Shown here one piece after another: positions 45,363-53,708 of a DNA stretch of 64,000 bases (positions within the stretch are counted from its first letter, which is position 1; each line of letters opens with the position of its first letter). Source of the DNA: an uncultured Draconibacterium sp. (GTDB lineage Bacteria; Bacteroidota; Bacteroidia; Bacteroidales; Prolixibacteraceae); the NCBI RefSeq assembly GCF_963674925.1, contig NZ_OY771647.1, forward strand, positions 1,751,501 to 1,815,500, read 5' to 3'. The notes below the pieces were generated by a model, which was given only the letters and a program-made list of their open reading frames with translations, did not search any database and had not been told where the DNA came from. A program made the position numbers and the translations under genes.

Positions 45363-46362
45363 TTACAGAAGCGAATGTCCCGCAGTTTTTACATTTTCCA
45401 GCGGTATCAAGGCTTGTAATTTCTGTATTGTAATGGTTTCTTGAAATAAGTGAAGCCTTGCAATTCGTACAATAAGTGGTTGATCGTTTCGGGTCGCTAA
45501 CATTTCCCAGGTAAACATGTTGTAGTTGTGTTTTGGCCAGATCGTACAACTCAATTAATGTTTCTATTGGCGTGGCCGGTGCATTTAATTTGTATTGTGG
45601 ATAGTAGCGCGACAGGTGCAGTGGCACATCGTTCCCCAACTCTGTGGCAATCCAGCTTATCATGCTCTTAAATTCCGTGGGATCATCGTTCAACCCGGGA
45701 ATAACCAGCGTGGTAACCTCAAGATGAGCTGGGCTTGCAGCAATTTGTTTAAGTGTATTTAGCACAGGTTGCAATTTCCCTTTGGTGTATTTTTTATAGA
45801 AGTCGTTCGAGAAAGCTTTCAGATCGATATTAAAGGCATCGATAAAAGGCAGCAGTTTTTGTAACGGTTTCTTATTGATGTAACCGTTGGAAACTACCAC
45901 ATTTTTTAATTTTTCTGAATGAGCCAGTTGTGCCGTCTCCAATAAAAACTCGTAAAAAGTAAAAGGTTCGTTGTAGGTGTAGGCAATGCCAATGTTGTTC
46001 CATGTTTTCAGCGCTTCCTTTACAATCTTTTCAGCACTGATGTTATAAAAACCGGAGAACTCAGAAGCTTTGCATTGTGAAATGCGGTGGTTTTGGCAGA
46101 AGCTGCAATGCAGGTTGCAACCCACTTCTCCAACCGATAAAATGTTTTTCCCGGGGTGAAAATGGTAGAGCGGTTTTTTCTCAATGGGATCTGAGCCGAT
46201 CGCTGCAACTTTGTTATACACATCGGTAACTAAAATACCGCCGTGGTTCGTGCGTACTTTACAAATTCCTGTTTGGCTGTCGGATAAAATACAGTTCCAC
46301 GGGCAGAGTTCACACTGAACTTGTCTGTTTGTATTTTTGCTATAGAATAAGGCTTCCTGCAT
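45355..46362 (-). CDS. amrS: AmmeMemoRadiSam-system radical SAM enzyme AmrS
   Basis: 335 residues. The radical SAM motif CNLHCSFC (CxxxCxxC) lies in VGEVGCNLHCSFCQNHRIS. An N-terminal cysteine set (QCELCPWNC, GICKVR) and a C-terminal CTNC/CKNC pair resemble zinc or extra cluster sites. Family motifs include AYTYNEPFTFYEFLLE, NIDLKAF and TLVIPGLNDDP. AmrS-type proteins occur with the AMMECR1 and MEMO partners and have no settled substrate; neither partner gene is in this window. It is preceded on the same strand by the XRE-S24 repressor with a 58-base gap. Confidence 0.9.
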   Translation of the reverse strand: MQEALFYSKNTNRQVQCELCPWNCILSDSQTGICKVRTNHGGILVTDVYNKVAAIGSDPIEKKPLYHFHPGKNILSVGEVGCNLHCSFCQNHRISQCKASEFSGFYNISAEKIVKEALKTWNNIGIAYTYNEPFTFYEFLLETAQLAHSEKLKNVVVSNGYINKKPLQKLLPFIDAFNIDLKAFSNDFYKKYTKGKLQPVLNTLKQIAASPAHLEVTTLVIPGLNDDPTEFKSMISWIATELGNDVPLHLSRYYPQYKLNAPATPIETLIELYDLAKTQLQHVYLGNVSDPKRSTTYCTNCKASLISRNHYNTEITSLDTAGKCKNCGTFASVII

Positions 46363-46420
46363 TTCCTGTTGTATAACTTTTTAAAGTTACGAAAGGAAAA
46401 CGAGAGTAGTTTCTTTCGCC

Positions 46421-47221
46421 TTATCCAATTTTTGATCCGAGCTTTTTGATTGCCTGTTGCATGTTGTCCATTTGTTTCATCAGCACACTAATGTCCGACT
46501 CCGGCTCGGGGATGCTGGTGTTCAGGTAGCACACAAATTTCCATACTTCGGTAACATCGCCAATTGGTACATCGTACGGTTCAAATGTTTTATTCAGCGA
46601 AACCAGGTGCAGCGACCGTTCCGTTTTAATATTATTACGCGCCACTTTAAAAACAATGCCTTCGTCGCGCGTAACAATAATATACGCATCGTTGCTTTTA
46701 ATGTTGAAGAAATCCTGGATGAATTCGCCAATTACGATCGACCCGGCGGGGATGGGCAACATGGAGTCGCCTTCGATGGTAAAAGCTCTGTATTTCTTTT
46801 CTTTCGACAAGAACGGCAGCTGAAAAACCGGAAGCTTCCCGATGTACTCCGGGTCGGCAAAACAATTTACATAACCGGCTTTGGCTTTTTCGTTTACAAA
46901 CTCAATATTGTCGTTGTTATCCGAATCTACCGTTGTGGCAATTACCCGCAATTTGGAACCGCGTATAAATACATCAAATCCGTTTTGCAGATCGGCAAAC
47001 TGGCTTTCGGATAATTGTTGCAAATCCACATTAATCAGCGTGTCGATAGCGATCCCAAAATATTTCGAAAAAGTCTGAAGGTGTGAGACCGTGGGTTGGC
47101 TGATCTCATTTTCGAGTGCATTTACAGAAGTTCGTTTTAACTCCAGCGCTACAGCCACCTCGTTTTGTGTCCGTTTTTTTCTTTTTCGTAACAGCTTGAT
47201 ATTCTTGCCAAAGTAGTTCAT
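46421..47221 (-). CDS. XRE-S24 repressor with self-cleavage signature
   Basis: 266 residues. An N-terminal XRE helix-turn-helix is at ~8-60 (TQNEVAVALELKRTSVNALE). A C-terminal S24/LexA-type peptidase domain has the catalytic Ser153 (IEGDSMLPIPAG) and Lys192 (GIVFKVARN). A candidate scissile Ala115-Gly116 (KAKAGYVNCFADPEY) lies 38 residues before the serine, the spacing seen in lambda CI and close to LexA. Family knowledge: such proteins are cut upon RecA filament contact and lose DNA binding. It diverges from the radical SAM/DUF4130 cassette, 235 bases away, and is upstream of amrS. I infer it represses one or both. Confidence 0.9.
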   Translation of the reverse strand: MNYFGKNIKLLRKRKKRTQNEVAVALELKRTSVNALENEISQPTVSHLQTFSKYFGIAIDTLINVDLQQLSESQFADLQNGFDVFIRGSKLRVIATTVDSDNNDNIEFVNEKAKAGYVNCFADPEYIGKLPVFQLPFLSKEKKYRAFTIEGDSMLPIPAGSIVIGEFIQDFFNIKSNDAYIIVTRDEGIVFKVARNNIKTERSLHLVSLNKTFEPYDVPIGDVTEVWKFVCYLNTSIPEPESDISVLMKQMDNMQQAIKKLGSKIG

Positions 47222-47286
47222 GTGGAAATAATTATTTCTTCAAAAGTAAAAAATATTCTTGCAGTTTAAAAAGAAATGATTAATTT

Positions 47287-47307
47287 ATTATCGACAAAAA
47301 TGATAAT
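47287..47307. promoter_or_regulatory. Candidate operator of the XRE-S24 repressor (inverted repeat)
   Basis: ATTATC and GATAAT are separated by 9 bases (GACAAAAAT). The total of 21 bases is the size of a dimeric HTH site. It lies in the divergent region, 66 bases from the repressor start. Confidence 0.4.
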
Positions 47308-47349
47308 ATAAATATCAAAATAATGTATTTGTTTTAGATCAACATATTT

Positions 47350-47369
47350 CCTTAATGTTCCTAAATGTT
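47350..47369. promoter_or_regulatory. Direct repeat in the divergent control region
   Basis: CCTTAATGTT is followed at once by CCTAAATGTT (9 of 10 bases equal). One helical turn apart, it could bind a regulator as two half-sites. Confidence 0.35.
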
Positions 47370-47395
47370 TAAACCCAAAATGAACTGAGGTTCCT

Positions 47396-47426
47396 AATCC
47401 CTGGCATAACAGCCGGGGATTTTTTT
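47396..47426 (+). terminator. Terminator hairpin inside the leader of the radical SAM gene
   Basis: AATCCCTGGC and GCCGGGGATT pair over 10 bases (one T-G) around ATAACA, followed by seven T. It lies 30 bases before the start codon at 47457 with no gene upstream on this strand, so it would end transcripts before the cassette unless read through. Confidence 0.7.
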
Positions 47427-47456
47427 AACTACAAACTACAATATGAGATAAAGACC

Positions 47457-48746
47457 ATGAATGAAACAGTACATGAAAAACTGAAAATATTATCCGACGC
47501 CGCAAAATATGATGTGTCGTGTGCGTCGAGCGGAAGCAACCGGGCAAACAGCAGCAAAGGAATTGGCAGCGGTGTGGCATGCGGAATTTGCCATAGTTTT
47601 ACCGAAGACGGGCGCTGTGTGAGCCTGTTTAAAATACTGATGACCAACAATTGTATTTACGATTGTGCTTACTGTATTAACCGACGTACAAATGACCGAC
47701 CGCGGGCAACTTTTACCGCACAGGAAATTGTGGATCTTACCATTGGTTTCTATCGCCGAAACTACATTGAAGGATTGTTTTTGAGCTCGGGTGTGATAAA
47801 AAGTCCGGATTACACCATGGAGCGAATGGTGTTGGTTGCTAAAAAATTACGTAATGAAGAGAACTACAACGGCTACATCCATTTGAAAGCGATTCCCGGA
47901 GCGAGCCGCGAGTTGATTCATGAGGCTGGAATCTGGGCCGACCGACTGAGCGTTAACATGGAAATCCCGACTGAACCCAACCTGAAAAAGCTGGCACCTG
48001 AAAAGAGCTATCCCGATATTGTTACGCCCATGGGGCAAATCCGCGATTCGATACTTGTGGCAAAGGAAGAACGTAAAAAGTACCGCAAAGCACCTCGTTT
48101 TGCTCCGGCCGGACAAAGTACACAATTGATTGTTGGAGCCACTCCCGAAACCGACCGGCAAATTATTTTGCTGTCGTCGGGATTGTACAAAAAACAAAAC
48201 CTGAAACGTGTATATTTTTCAGGTTACCTGCCGGTGAACAGTTATGATGAGCGTTTGCCGGCGATTAACCGGCCGCCGTTGGTGCGCGAAAACCGCCTGT
48301 ATCAAAGCGATTGGCTGATACGTTTTTATCATTTTAAGGCTGAGGAGATTTTAAATGAAGACCAGCCTTTCCTTGATCTTGATGTCGACCCGAAACTGGG
48401 ATTTGCACTGCGAAATATGCACCTGTTTCCTGTGGATATTAACCGCGCAGATTACGAAATGATTCTTAGGATTCCAGGTGTTGGGGTACAGTCGGCACAA
48501 AAGATTATTCTGGCGCGTAAACACCGCCGGCTAAATTCATTGCACCTTAAAAAACTGGGAATAGTGATGAAACGTGCCAAATACTTTATCACCTGCAACG
48601 AACTACCATCGCCGGGAGTGGGGTGGGAACCCAATCGGCTAAAACACAAATTGCTGTGCGAAATGAACTCGAAATACAAAAAATCGCTCGATACCCAGTT
48701 GAAACTGTTTACCGATTTTAAGCCGGTGCTGCCTACGTTGCACTAG
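47457..48746 (+). CDS. Radical SAM protein of a putative DNA modification/repair pair
   Basis: 429 residues. The CxxxCxxC motif is Cys66, Cys70, Cys73 (NNCIYDCAYC). Four more cysteines precede it (Cys22 and Cys42, Cys45, Cys54 in ACGICHSFTEDGRC) and may hold another metal site. The barrel includes EGLFLSSGVIKSPDYT, YIHLKAIPGA and RLSVNMEIPTEPNLKKLAPEK. A helix-hairpin-helix segment at ~326-365 (DINRADYEMILRIPGVGVQSAQK) suggests DNA contact. It matches the family described as putative DNA modification/repair radical SAM protein, always beside a DUF4130 protein, with unknown reaction. The DUF4130 partner follows at 57 bases. Confidence 0.93.
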   Translation: MNETVHEKLKILSDAAKYDVSCASSGSNRANSSKGIGSGVACGICHSFTEDGRCVSLFKILMTNNCIYDCAYCINRRTNDRPRATFTAQEIVDLTIGFYRRNYIEGLFLSSGVIKSPDYTMERMVLVAKKLRNEENYNGYIHLKAIPGASRELIHEAGIWADRLSVNMEIPTEPNLKKLAPEKSYPDIVTPMGQIRDSILVAKEERKKYRKAPRFAPAGQSTQLIVGATPETDRQIILLSSGLYKKQNLKRVYFSGYLPVNSYDERLPAINRPPLVRENRLYQSDWLIRFYHFKAEEILNEDQPFLDLDVDPKLGFALRNMHLFPVDINRADYEMILRIPGVGVQSAQKIILARKHRRLNSLHLKKLGIVMKRAKYFITCNELPSPGVGWEPNRLKHKLLCEMNSKYKKSLDTQLKLFTDFKPVLPTLH

Positions 48747-48803
48747 TTGCAGTTTGCAGTCGCAGTATCCAGAAACCAGAATCCAGTATCCAAAAATCCA
48801 GTC
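48747..48803 (+). repeat. Degenerate short repeats between the cassette genes
   Basis: After the stop comes TTGCAGT/TCGCAGT, then units such as ATCCAG, AACCAG, ATCCAGT and ATCCA repeated with small changes. The unit is about 7-8 bases. Such tracts can slip; this one lies between the two start/stop codons and changes only spacing. Confidence 0.5.
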
Positions 48804-49577
48804 ATGAAAATATACACCTACGATAATACTTTTGAGGGTTTTTTAACCTGTGTTTTCGATTGTTACAGCCGAAAAGATTTCCCGGTTGATATTTGTTCGC
48901 GTTATGGCGAGCAGCGCTACCTTTTTGTTGAAAGTATTGATGTTGCAACCAACCCTAAAAAGGCCGAGCGGGTTTGGAAAGGTATTCAGAAACACCTGTC
49001 GGGAAAAAACAAGCAGTTGTTGTTTTATGCCTACCTGTCGGAAGATCTGGGCATAGAAATGAAGATCTACCGTTTTTTACGTCGCATGTTCAGCGGGCAT
49101 TTGAACCTGGAAACCGATTATGGCGATCCTGATGTGTTGTATCTCACACAGGCTTCACAAAAGGTAAAAAAGGAAGCCATGCGCATGATGCAGTTTGTTC
49201 GGTTTCAGCGCACCAAAGACCGGATGTATTTTTGTGGTATCGAGCCCAGATACGATGTGATTCCGCTCATCATTAATCATTACCAAAAACGTTTTACCGA
49301 CCAGCGCTGGCTGATCTATGATTTGCGGCGCAACTATGGGATTTTGTATGGTAACGACAAGGTGGAAGAAGTGGTGCTCACAAAAAAGCAGTTTAATGCT
49401 TACAACGGCCAGGTGAAAGAGGAGTTGTTGCATGAGGGCGAAGATTTTTATCAAAAACTATGGCGCTCGTACTTTAAACACATCACTATTGAAGAGCGCA
49501 AAAATCTGAAATTGCAACGGCAGCACATGCCAAGGCGTTTTTGGCGTTATCTGCCCGAAAAACAGGAGGCGAATTGA
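48804..49577 (+). CDS. DUF4130 (TIGR03915-type) DNA metabolism protein
   Basis: 257 residues from ATG 48804 (MKIYTYDNTFEGFLTCVFDCY); earlier in-frame sequence lies in the repeat tract and is rejected. The conserved core is YDNTFEGFLTCVFDCYSRKD and MRMMQFVRFQRTKDRMYFCG. The end is HITIEERKNLKLQRQHMPRR-FWRYLPE, a highly basic segment fit for nucleic acid. In other genomes DUF4130 is also fused to UdgX uracil-DNA-binding proteins, which supports a DNA damage role. The two genes probably form one transcript; no UDG domain is attached here. Confidence 0.92.
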   Translation: MKIYTYDNTFEGFLTCVFDCYSRKDFPVDICSRYGEQRYLFVESIDVATNPKKAERVWKGIQKHLSGKNKQLLFYAYLSEDLGIEMKIYRFLRRMFSGHLNLETDYGDPDVLYLTQASQKVKKEAMRMMQFVRFQRTKDRMYFCGIEPRYDVIPLIINHYQKRFTDQRWLIYDLRRNYGILYGNDKVEEVVLTKKQFNAYNGQVKEELLHEGEDFYQKLWRSYFKHITIEERKNLKLQRQHMPRRFWRYLPEKQEAN

Positions 49578-49718
49578 GAGAGTGATACTGTCGGGTAATT
49601 TTCAGTAGCCTTTTCTGATGACATGATTAGGAACGTGTTAACATGGTGCGAAGTGTTTTTTATTTATATTCGCATGAGTCAGAACTCTGTCAACAAACCG
49701 AAAATTAAATAACCGAAA

Positions 49719-50954
49719 ATGAAAAAAATCAATTTTTTATGCTGTCTGATTGTCTTATTATCTATCAGTCAATTTGCAATTTCACAAAACGTTTACCAAT
49801 GGCGTGGTACTGACCGCGATGGTAAGTATGCCGAATCCGGGCTGCTGTCGGAATGGCCAGCAGATGGTCCGCAGCTATTGTGGTCAACCGAAAATCTTGG
49901 TCCGGGTTATGCGTCCCCGGTAATTACTTCCGATAAATTACTGATTGTAGGAGTTGAAAACGGGATCAGCAAACTGTTTGCTTTCGATCTGAACGGTAAC
50001 TTATTGTGGAAAACGCCAAACGGAAAATCATTTGTAGGAGATGGATATTCTGCCCGGTTTCCGGGTGCACGATCAACACCAACCGTGGTGGGTAATATGG
50101 TTTATGCCACTTCGGGTACAGGCAGGCTTGCCTGTTTTGATCTGAACACCGGAAAAGAACTGTGGGCGGTTGATATGGTAACCGACCTAAAAGGTTATAT
50201 GAATGAATTTGGTTATGCCGAGTCGGTGGTTATTGACGAGAGTGCTGTTTATTGTTTCCCCGGAGGAAAAGAAGTCAGCGTAGCCAAACTCGACCGCTTT
50301 TCCGGGAGAACCATCTGGACATCGGAAGCAACCGGCGATACCACTCATTTTGTTTCACCAATTCTTGTGAACTTACCTTCGCGTAAGGTTTTTGTTTCCA
50401 TATCGCGGCACTATGTGTTTGGTGTGGATTGCACAAGCGGTGACTTGCTTTGGAAATACGATATTGCCATGCGCTACGATGGCGATCATGCCAATTCGCC
50501 TGTTTATAGAGCACCGTATTTGTATGTTGTTACCAACGATGATAAAGGAAAGGGTACCATAAAACTGGAACTTTCGGCTGATGGGAGCAGTGTAAAAGAA
50601 GTGTGGACCAATGAAAATGTAAAGAATAATATGGGCGGTTTTGTTTTACACGATAATAAATTGTTTGTTACTACCGAAAATAAATACCTGAATATACTTG
50701 ATCAGGAAACAGGAAGTGTTTTGGATAAAGTAAGATCATCATTTGGATGCACTATTTTCGCCGATAATAAATTTATTGTTTATGGTACCAATGGCGATGT
50801 GCGCCTTTTCAAATACGAAAACGGTAAACTTAATCAGGCTGGTTTATTTAAAGTAACCATGGGAAGCCAGGAGCATTTTTCGCATCCGGTGGTTGCGAAT
50901 GGTGTACTTTATATCCGACATGGAAAAGCACTGATGGCCTATAAAATTAAATAG
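49719..50954 (+). CDS. Exported PQQ-like beta-propeller protein
   Basis: 411 residues with signal peptide CLIVLLSISQFAISQ. Repeated propeller blades of the PQQ/pyrrolo-quinoline type are seen: LFAFDLNGNLLWKTPNG, LACFDLNTGKELWAVD, VAKLDRFSGRTIWTSE, VFGVDCTSGDLLWKYD, LNILDQETGSVLDKV. No cofactor-binding or catalytic residues can be assigned, so it may be a scaffold rather than a dehydrogenase. It acts outside the cytoplasm. It is monocistronic, with a strong terminator, and convergent with the permease gene. Confidence 0.88.
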   Translation: MKKINFLCCLIVLLSISQFAISQNVYQWRGTDRDGKYAESGLLSEWPADGPQLLWSTENLGPGYASPVITSDKLLIVGVENGISKLFAFDLNGNLLWKTPNGKSFVGDGYSARFPGARSTPTVVGNMVYATSGTGRLACFDLNTGKELWAVDMVTDLKGYMNEFGYAESVVIDESAVYCFPGGKEVSVAKLDRFSGRTIWTSEATGDTTHFVSPILVNLPSRKVFVSISRHYVFGVDCTSGDLLWKYDIAMRYDGDHANSPVYRAPYLYVVTNDDKGKGTIKLELSADGSSVKEVWTNENVKNNMGGFVLHDNKLFVTTENKYLNILDQETGSVLDKVRSSFGCTIFADNKFIVYGTNGDVRLFKYENGKLNQAGLFKVTMGSQEHFSHPVVANGVLYIRHGKALMAYKIK

Positions 50955-50972
50955 TTAAAGCTTTCATAATAG

Positions 50973-51012
50973 AAAAAGGCCCTGATCATTTATAAGATCA
51001 GGGCCTTTTTTA
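50973..51012. terminator. Bidirectional terminator
   Basis: AAAAAGGCCCTGATC/GATCAGGGCCTTTTT around a 10-base AT loop, with T runs in both directions. It serves the propeller gene and the convergent permease gene. Confidence 0.9.
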
Positions 51013-51038
51013 TCTCGTAGCTCGCGACTCGTGTCTAT

Positions 51039-52244
51039 TTATAAATCTTCTTTTTTAGTTGCCGGTAACAGCAAATTCAGAATAATACCCACTGCAGCAG
51101 CCAGGCCAATTCCTGCCAGCGAGAAGGTTCCGTATGAAATAACGGCACCACCAATTCCAACGGTAAGAACAATTGAGACAATAACCTGGTTACGGGTTTC
51201 ATTCATGTTGGTTTTTGAATCAACCAGCGTTTTAATCCCGATAGATGCAATCATTCCAAAAAGCAGAAGCATGATTCCGCCCAACACTGCCTGCGGAATG
51301 GTTTTCAGGAAACCACTGATTTTTCCAACAAAAGCAAAAACAATTGCTGTAATGGCAGCTATGCGTAAAATGAATGGATTGGTAACTTTGGTAAGTGTTA
51401 TGGCTCCGGTTACTTCCGAGTAAGTGGTGTTAGGCACGCCTCCGAAAAATCCGGCCAGTCCGCTGGCAATACCATCGCCAAGCAGTGTACGGTGCAAACC
51501 TGGTTTCTCAATGAAGTTTTTATTGCATACACCACCAATGGCATACATATCGCCCACGTGTTCGATAATTGGAGCAATGGCTACCGGTATCATATACAAA
51601 ATAGCCTGCCAGCTAAATTTCGGAGCGGTAAACTCGGGTAAACCTATCCATGCAGCTTCTTTAATTGGGGTAAAATCAACCTTCCCCATTATTATGGAAA
51701 GAACATAACCAACAATTATGGCAATGAAAATTGGGATCAGTTTGATCATTTTTTTGCCGAAAATAACTACGGTAACGGCTGTAAGTAGCGAAACTACAGC
51801 AATAAGCCAGTCGGTTTTTGCCATGTCAACAGCTGTAGATGCCAGCGATAATCCTATTAACAGGATGATGGGGCCAACGACAACCGATGGGAAAAGGCGT
51901 TCTACAAAGGTTAATCCACGTAGTTTAACCAGTGCTGAAACAACGCCGTAAACCAGTCCTACTGCAATAATTCCCGAAAGTGTACCGGGCCAGCCATAAA
52001 GTTTAGTGGCTTCAATAATTGGTGCAATAAAAGCAAAGCTGCTACCCAGAAAAACAGGTACCTGTCCTTTGGTAATAAAATGAAAAATCAGCGTGCCAAT
52101 ACCTGCTGTAAAAAGCGCAACGGCCGGATCGATGCCCACAAGCAGTGGTACCAAAACGGTAGCTCCAAAGGCCACAAATAAGAACTGCACACCCAATACG
52201 GTGTTTTTAAAGGTTAACTGTTCACGTAAAGTTTTACCACTCAT
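51039..52244 (-). CDS. Uracil/xanthine permease (NCS2 family)
   Basis: 401 residues with about 12-14 membrane segments. Family marks are FVAFGATVLVPLLVG near the start, the segment GSSFAFIAPI that forms part of the substrate site, and the NAT motif region FGGVPNTTYSEVTGAITLTK. NCS2 carriers move uracil or purines with protons across the inner membrane; the VPNTTYSE form is closest to UraA/PyrP-type uracil permeases, but specificity is not certain. It lies alone; a terminator is shared with the propeller gene. Confidence 0.92.
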   Translation of the reverse strand: MSGKTLREQLTFKNTVLGVQFLFVAFGATVLVPLLVGIDPAVALFTAGIGTLIFHFITKGQVPVFLGSSFAFIAPIIEATKLYGWPGTLSGIIAVGLVYGVVSALVKLRGLTFVERLFPSVVVGPIILLIGLSLASTAVDMAKTDWLIAVVSLLTAVTVVIFGKKMIKLIPIFIAIIVGYVLSIIMGKVDFTPIKEAAWIGLPEFTAPKFSWQAILYMIPVAIAPIIEHVGDMYAIGGVCNKNFIEKPGLHRTLLGDGIASGLAGFFGGVPNTTYSEVTGAITLTKVTNPFILRIAAITAIVFAFVGKISGFLKTIPQAVLGGIMLLLFGMIASIGIKTLVDSKTNMNETRNQVIVSIVLTVGIGGAVISYGTFSLAGIGLAAAVGIILNLLLPATKKEDL

Positions 52245-52317
52245 ATCTTTTGTATTTGTTTAAAATTTGCGCAAAAATATACCCGTTTGCGAAAGAAACG
52301 GGTATAATGTATATTTT

Positions 52318-53112
52318 TTATTGAAGGATTTCGGCAGGAATTTCCTTTATTGGTTTTATTCGTACTGATTTTACAAACAAATCACCGCCTTCAGACTGAA
52401 TTTGGATTTTCCCTGAACTTAGCGGTTTTATTTGGCCATCTTCATTAACTCCGGTGTTGGTATTTATCATGGTAACTTGACCGTTAACCACATGCACGGT
52501 TGTACGTCCAACGCTATAAAGTTCAATTGTATTCCATTCGCCCAGCGGCTTTTCAGCATCAACGGCCTTTTTTATGCCGGGGCCGTTAAAGTCTTTTCCA
52601 AACTGGGTAAGTTCTCCGCCTTTTGAAAATTGAAAACCTTCATCCGTTTTTGTGGTTTCAGTTTCGCAGCAAGTATTGTTCATCAGGTATGTATCGCCCA
52701 GATTTTCGTGCATCAGCTGGCATTCGATGTTGGTCATCCAGGTGCCAATAGCTTCTCCAAAATCGCCAAAACTGTGGTACAAAAGTCCGCTGTTTCGTTT
52801 TGTGTAAACCTGGTCGCCCCATTTAAATACCAATTCCAGGTGATAGTTGGCAAAAGTATCGACAGTAGCCAGCGAGCCATTTACTTCTCCGCTGATATGA
52901 ATTAGCTTTTCGCCTTCAACATCAACAACTTTAAAAACGCTCCCGGTTGTTGCCTGTTCGTGAAGGTTTTCGAAGCCGGTAAGCGGAGTGCCGATAAATG
53001 TTTCCCAGCCATCAAGGTTTTCGCCATTAAACAGTGGTTGCCAGGGTGCTTCGCACGAACTAAATAAGATGCTAAGGATAGCGAGTGAAATAAAAAATGT
53101 AAATTTCTTCAT
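52318..53112 (-). CDS. DUF1080 (3-keto-disaccharide hydrolase-like) lipoprotein
   Basis: 264 residues from ATG 53112 (MKKFTFFISLAILSILFSSCEAP, lipobox Cys); an ATG at 53139 would precede it with a polar tail. The DUF1080 lectin-like fold shows PLFNGENLDGWETF, the metal/edge motif YHLELVFKWGDQ, RNSGLLYHSFGD and the C-terminal GKIQIQSEGGDLFVKSVRIKPI. Recent work links the family to hydrolysis of 3-keto-glycosides; whether this copy is an enzyme is open. It acts in the envelope. It is upstream of no clear operon partner. Confidence 0.87.
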   Translation of the reverse strand: MKKFTFFISLAILSILFSSCEAPWQPLFNGENLDGWETFIGTPLTGFENLHEQATTGSVFKVVDVEGEKLIHISGEVNGSLATVDTFANYHLELVFKWGDQVYTKRNSGLLYHSFGDFGEAIGTWMTNIECQLMHENLGDTYLMNNTCCETETTKTDEGFQFSKGGELTQFGKDFNGPGIKKAVDAEKPLGEWNTIELYSVGRTTVHVVNGQVTMINTNTGVNEDGQIKPLSSGKIQIQSEGGDLFVKSVRIKPIKEIPAEILQ

Positions 53113-53146
53113 GAGGTAATGGTTTAGATTAATTGACATAAAAAAA

Positions 53147-53174
53147 CTGCCCCATAAATATAGGACAGTTTCTT
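53147..53174 (-). terminator. Terminator of the small HTH gene
   Basis: Minus strand: AAACTG-t-CC/GG-g-CAGTTT with one mismatch and an AT loop, then a run of seven T. It lies 22 bases after the HTH stop. Confidence 0.65.
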
Positions 53175-53196
53175 AAATATTTTTATTTTTTCTCTG

Positions 53197-53448
53197 TTAA
53201 ACCGCTGTGCCAGCTAATTGCTGCGCTCGTTCCAAAATTGCCGTATCATCCAAGAGAACAATTCCTCCGTTTGGTCCTGGCTCCATGTGAATTCCCACTG
53301 CTCTTCCATCTGTGTAGTTAGCGCCTCCGAAATAATTCCTGACAGTTTCTTCTTTTAATTCAAATTCTTGCGCTATTTGTTTAATCGAACCGTCAGGCAA
53401 GCTGTCTTTAATTTTACGCAGCTCGTTAAATGTTATCTTTTTTTCCAT
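53197..53448 (-). CDS. Small helix-turn-helix DNA-binding protein
   Basis: 83 residues. An HTH is visible at ~15-40 (DGSIKQIAQEFELKEETVRNYFGG). A glycine/acid-rich segment (HMEPGPNGGIVLLDDTAILERAQQL) follows. This short type recurs in Bacteroidota and is described only as DNA-binding. It could be a nucleoid or regulatory protein; target unknown. It lies between the DUF1080 gene and the GH3 gene, all on the minus strand, with its own terminator. Confidence 0.8.
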   Translation of the reverse strand: MEKKITFNELRKIKDSLPDGSIKQIAQEFELKEETVRNYFGGANYTDGRAVGIHMEPGPNGGIVLLDDTAILERAQQLAGTAV

Positions 53449-53708
53449 ATCGCTGTGGTATTAATTAATAATTATTGTATTTGTAAAGAACGTGCTTTAA
53501 AAGTATAATTAATAATTTAATAATAAAAGCGTCATCAACAGCTATTGTTAAATGTTATAACACAAGAGGAAAATTATGTGTATCACAAAGGTGTTGAATT
53601 GTTGTAAATGGCTGAAATATAAAGGTGTTAGATTTTGGTGATATGTTGTAGAACAGGTAGCGTTCAGGTGTCTGTTAACATTTTTTAAGGGAAGCCGGCC
53701 GGCCGTAT

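Noticed and set aside
48747..48803. Tandem units considered as a CRISPR-like array
   Set aside because: Units are 7-8 bases, degenerate, without spacers or cas genes.
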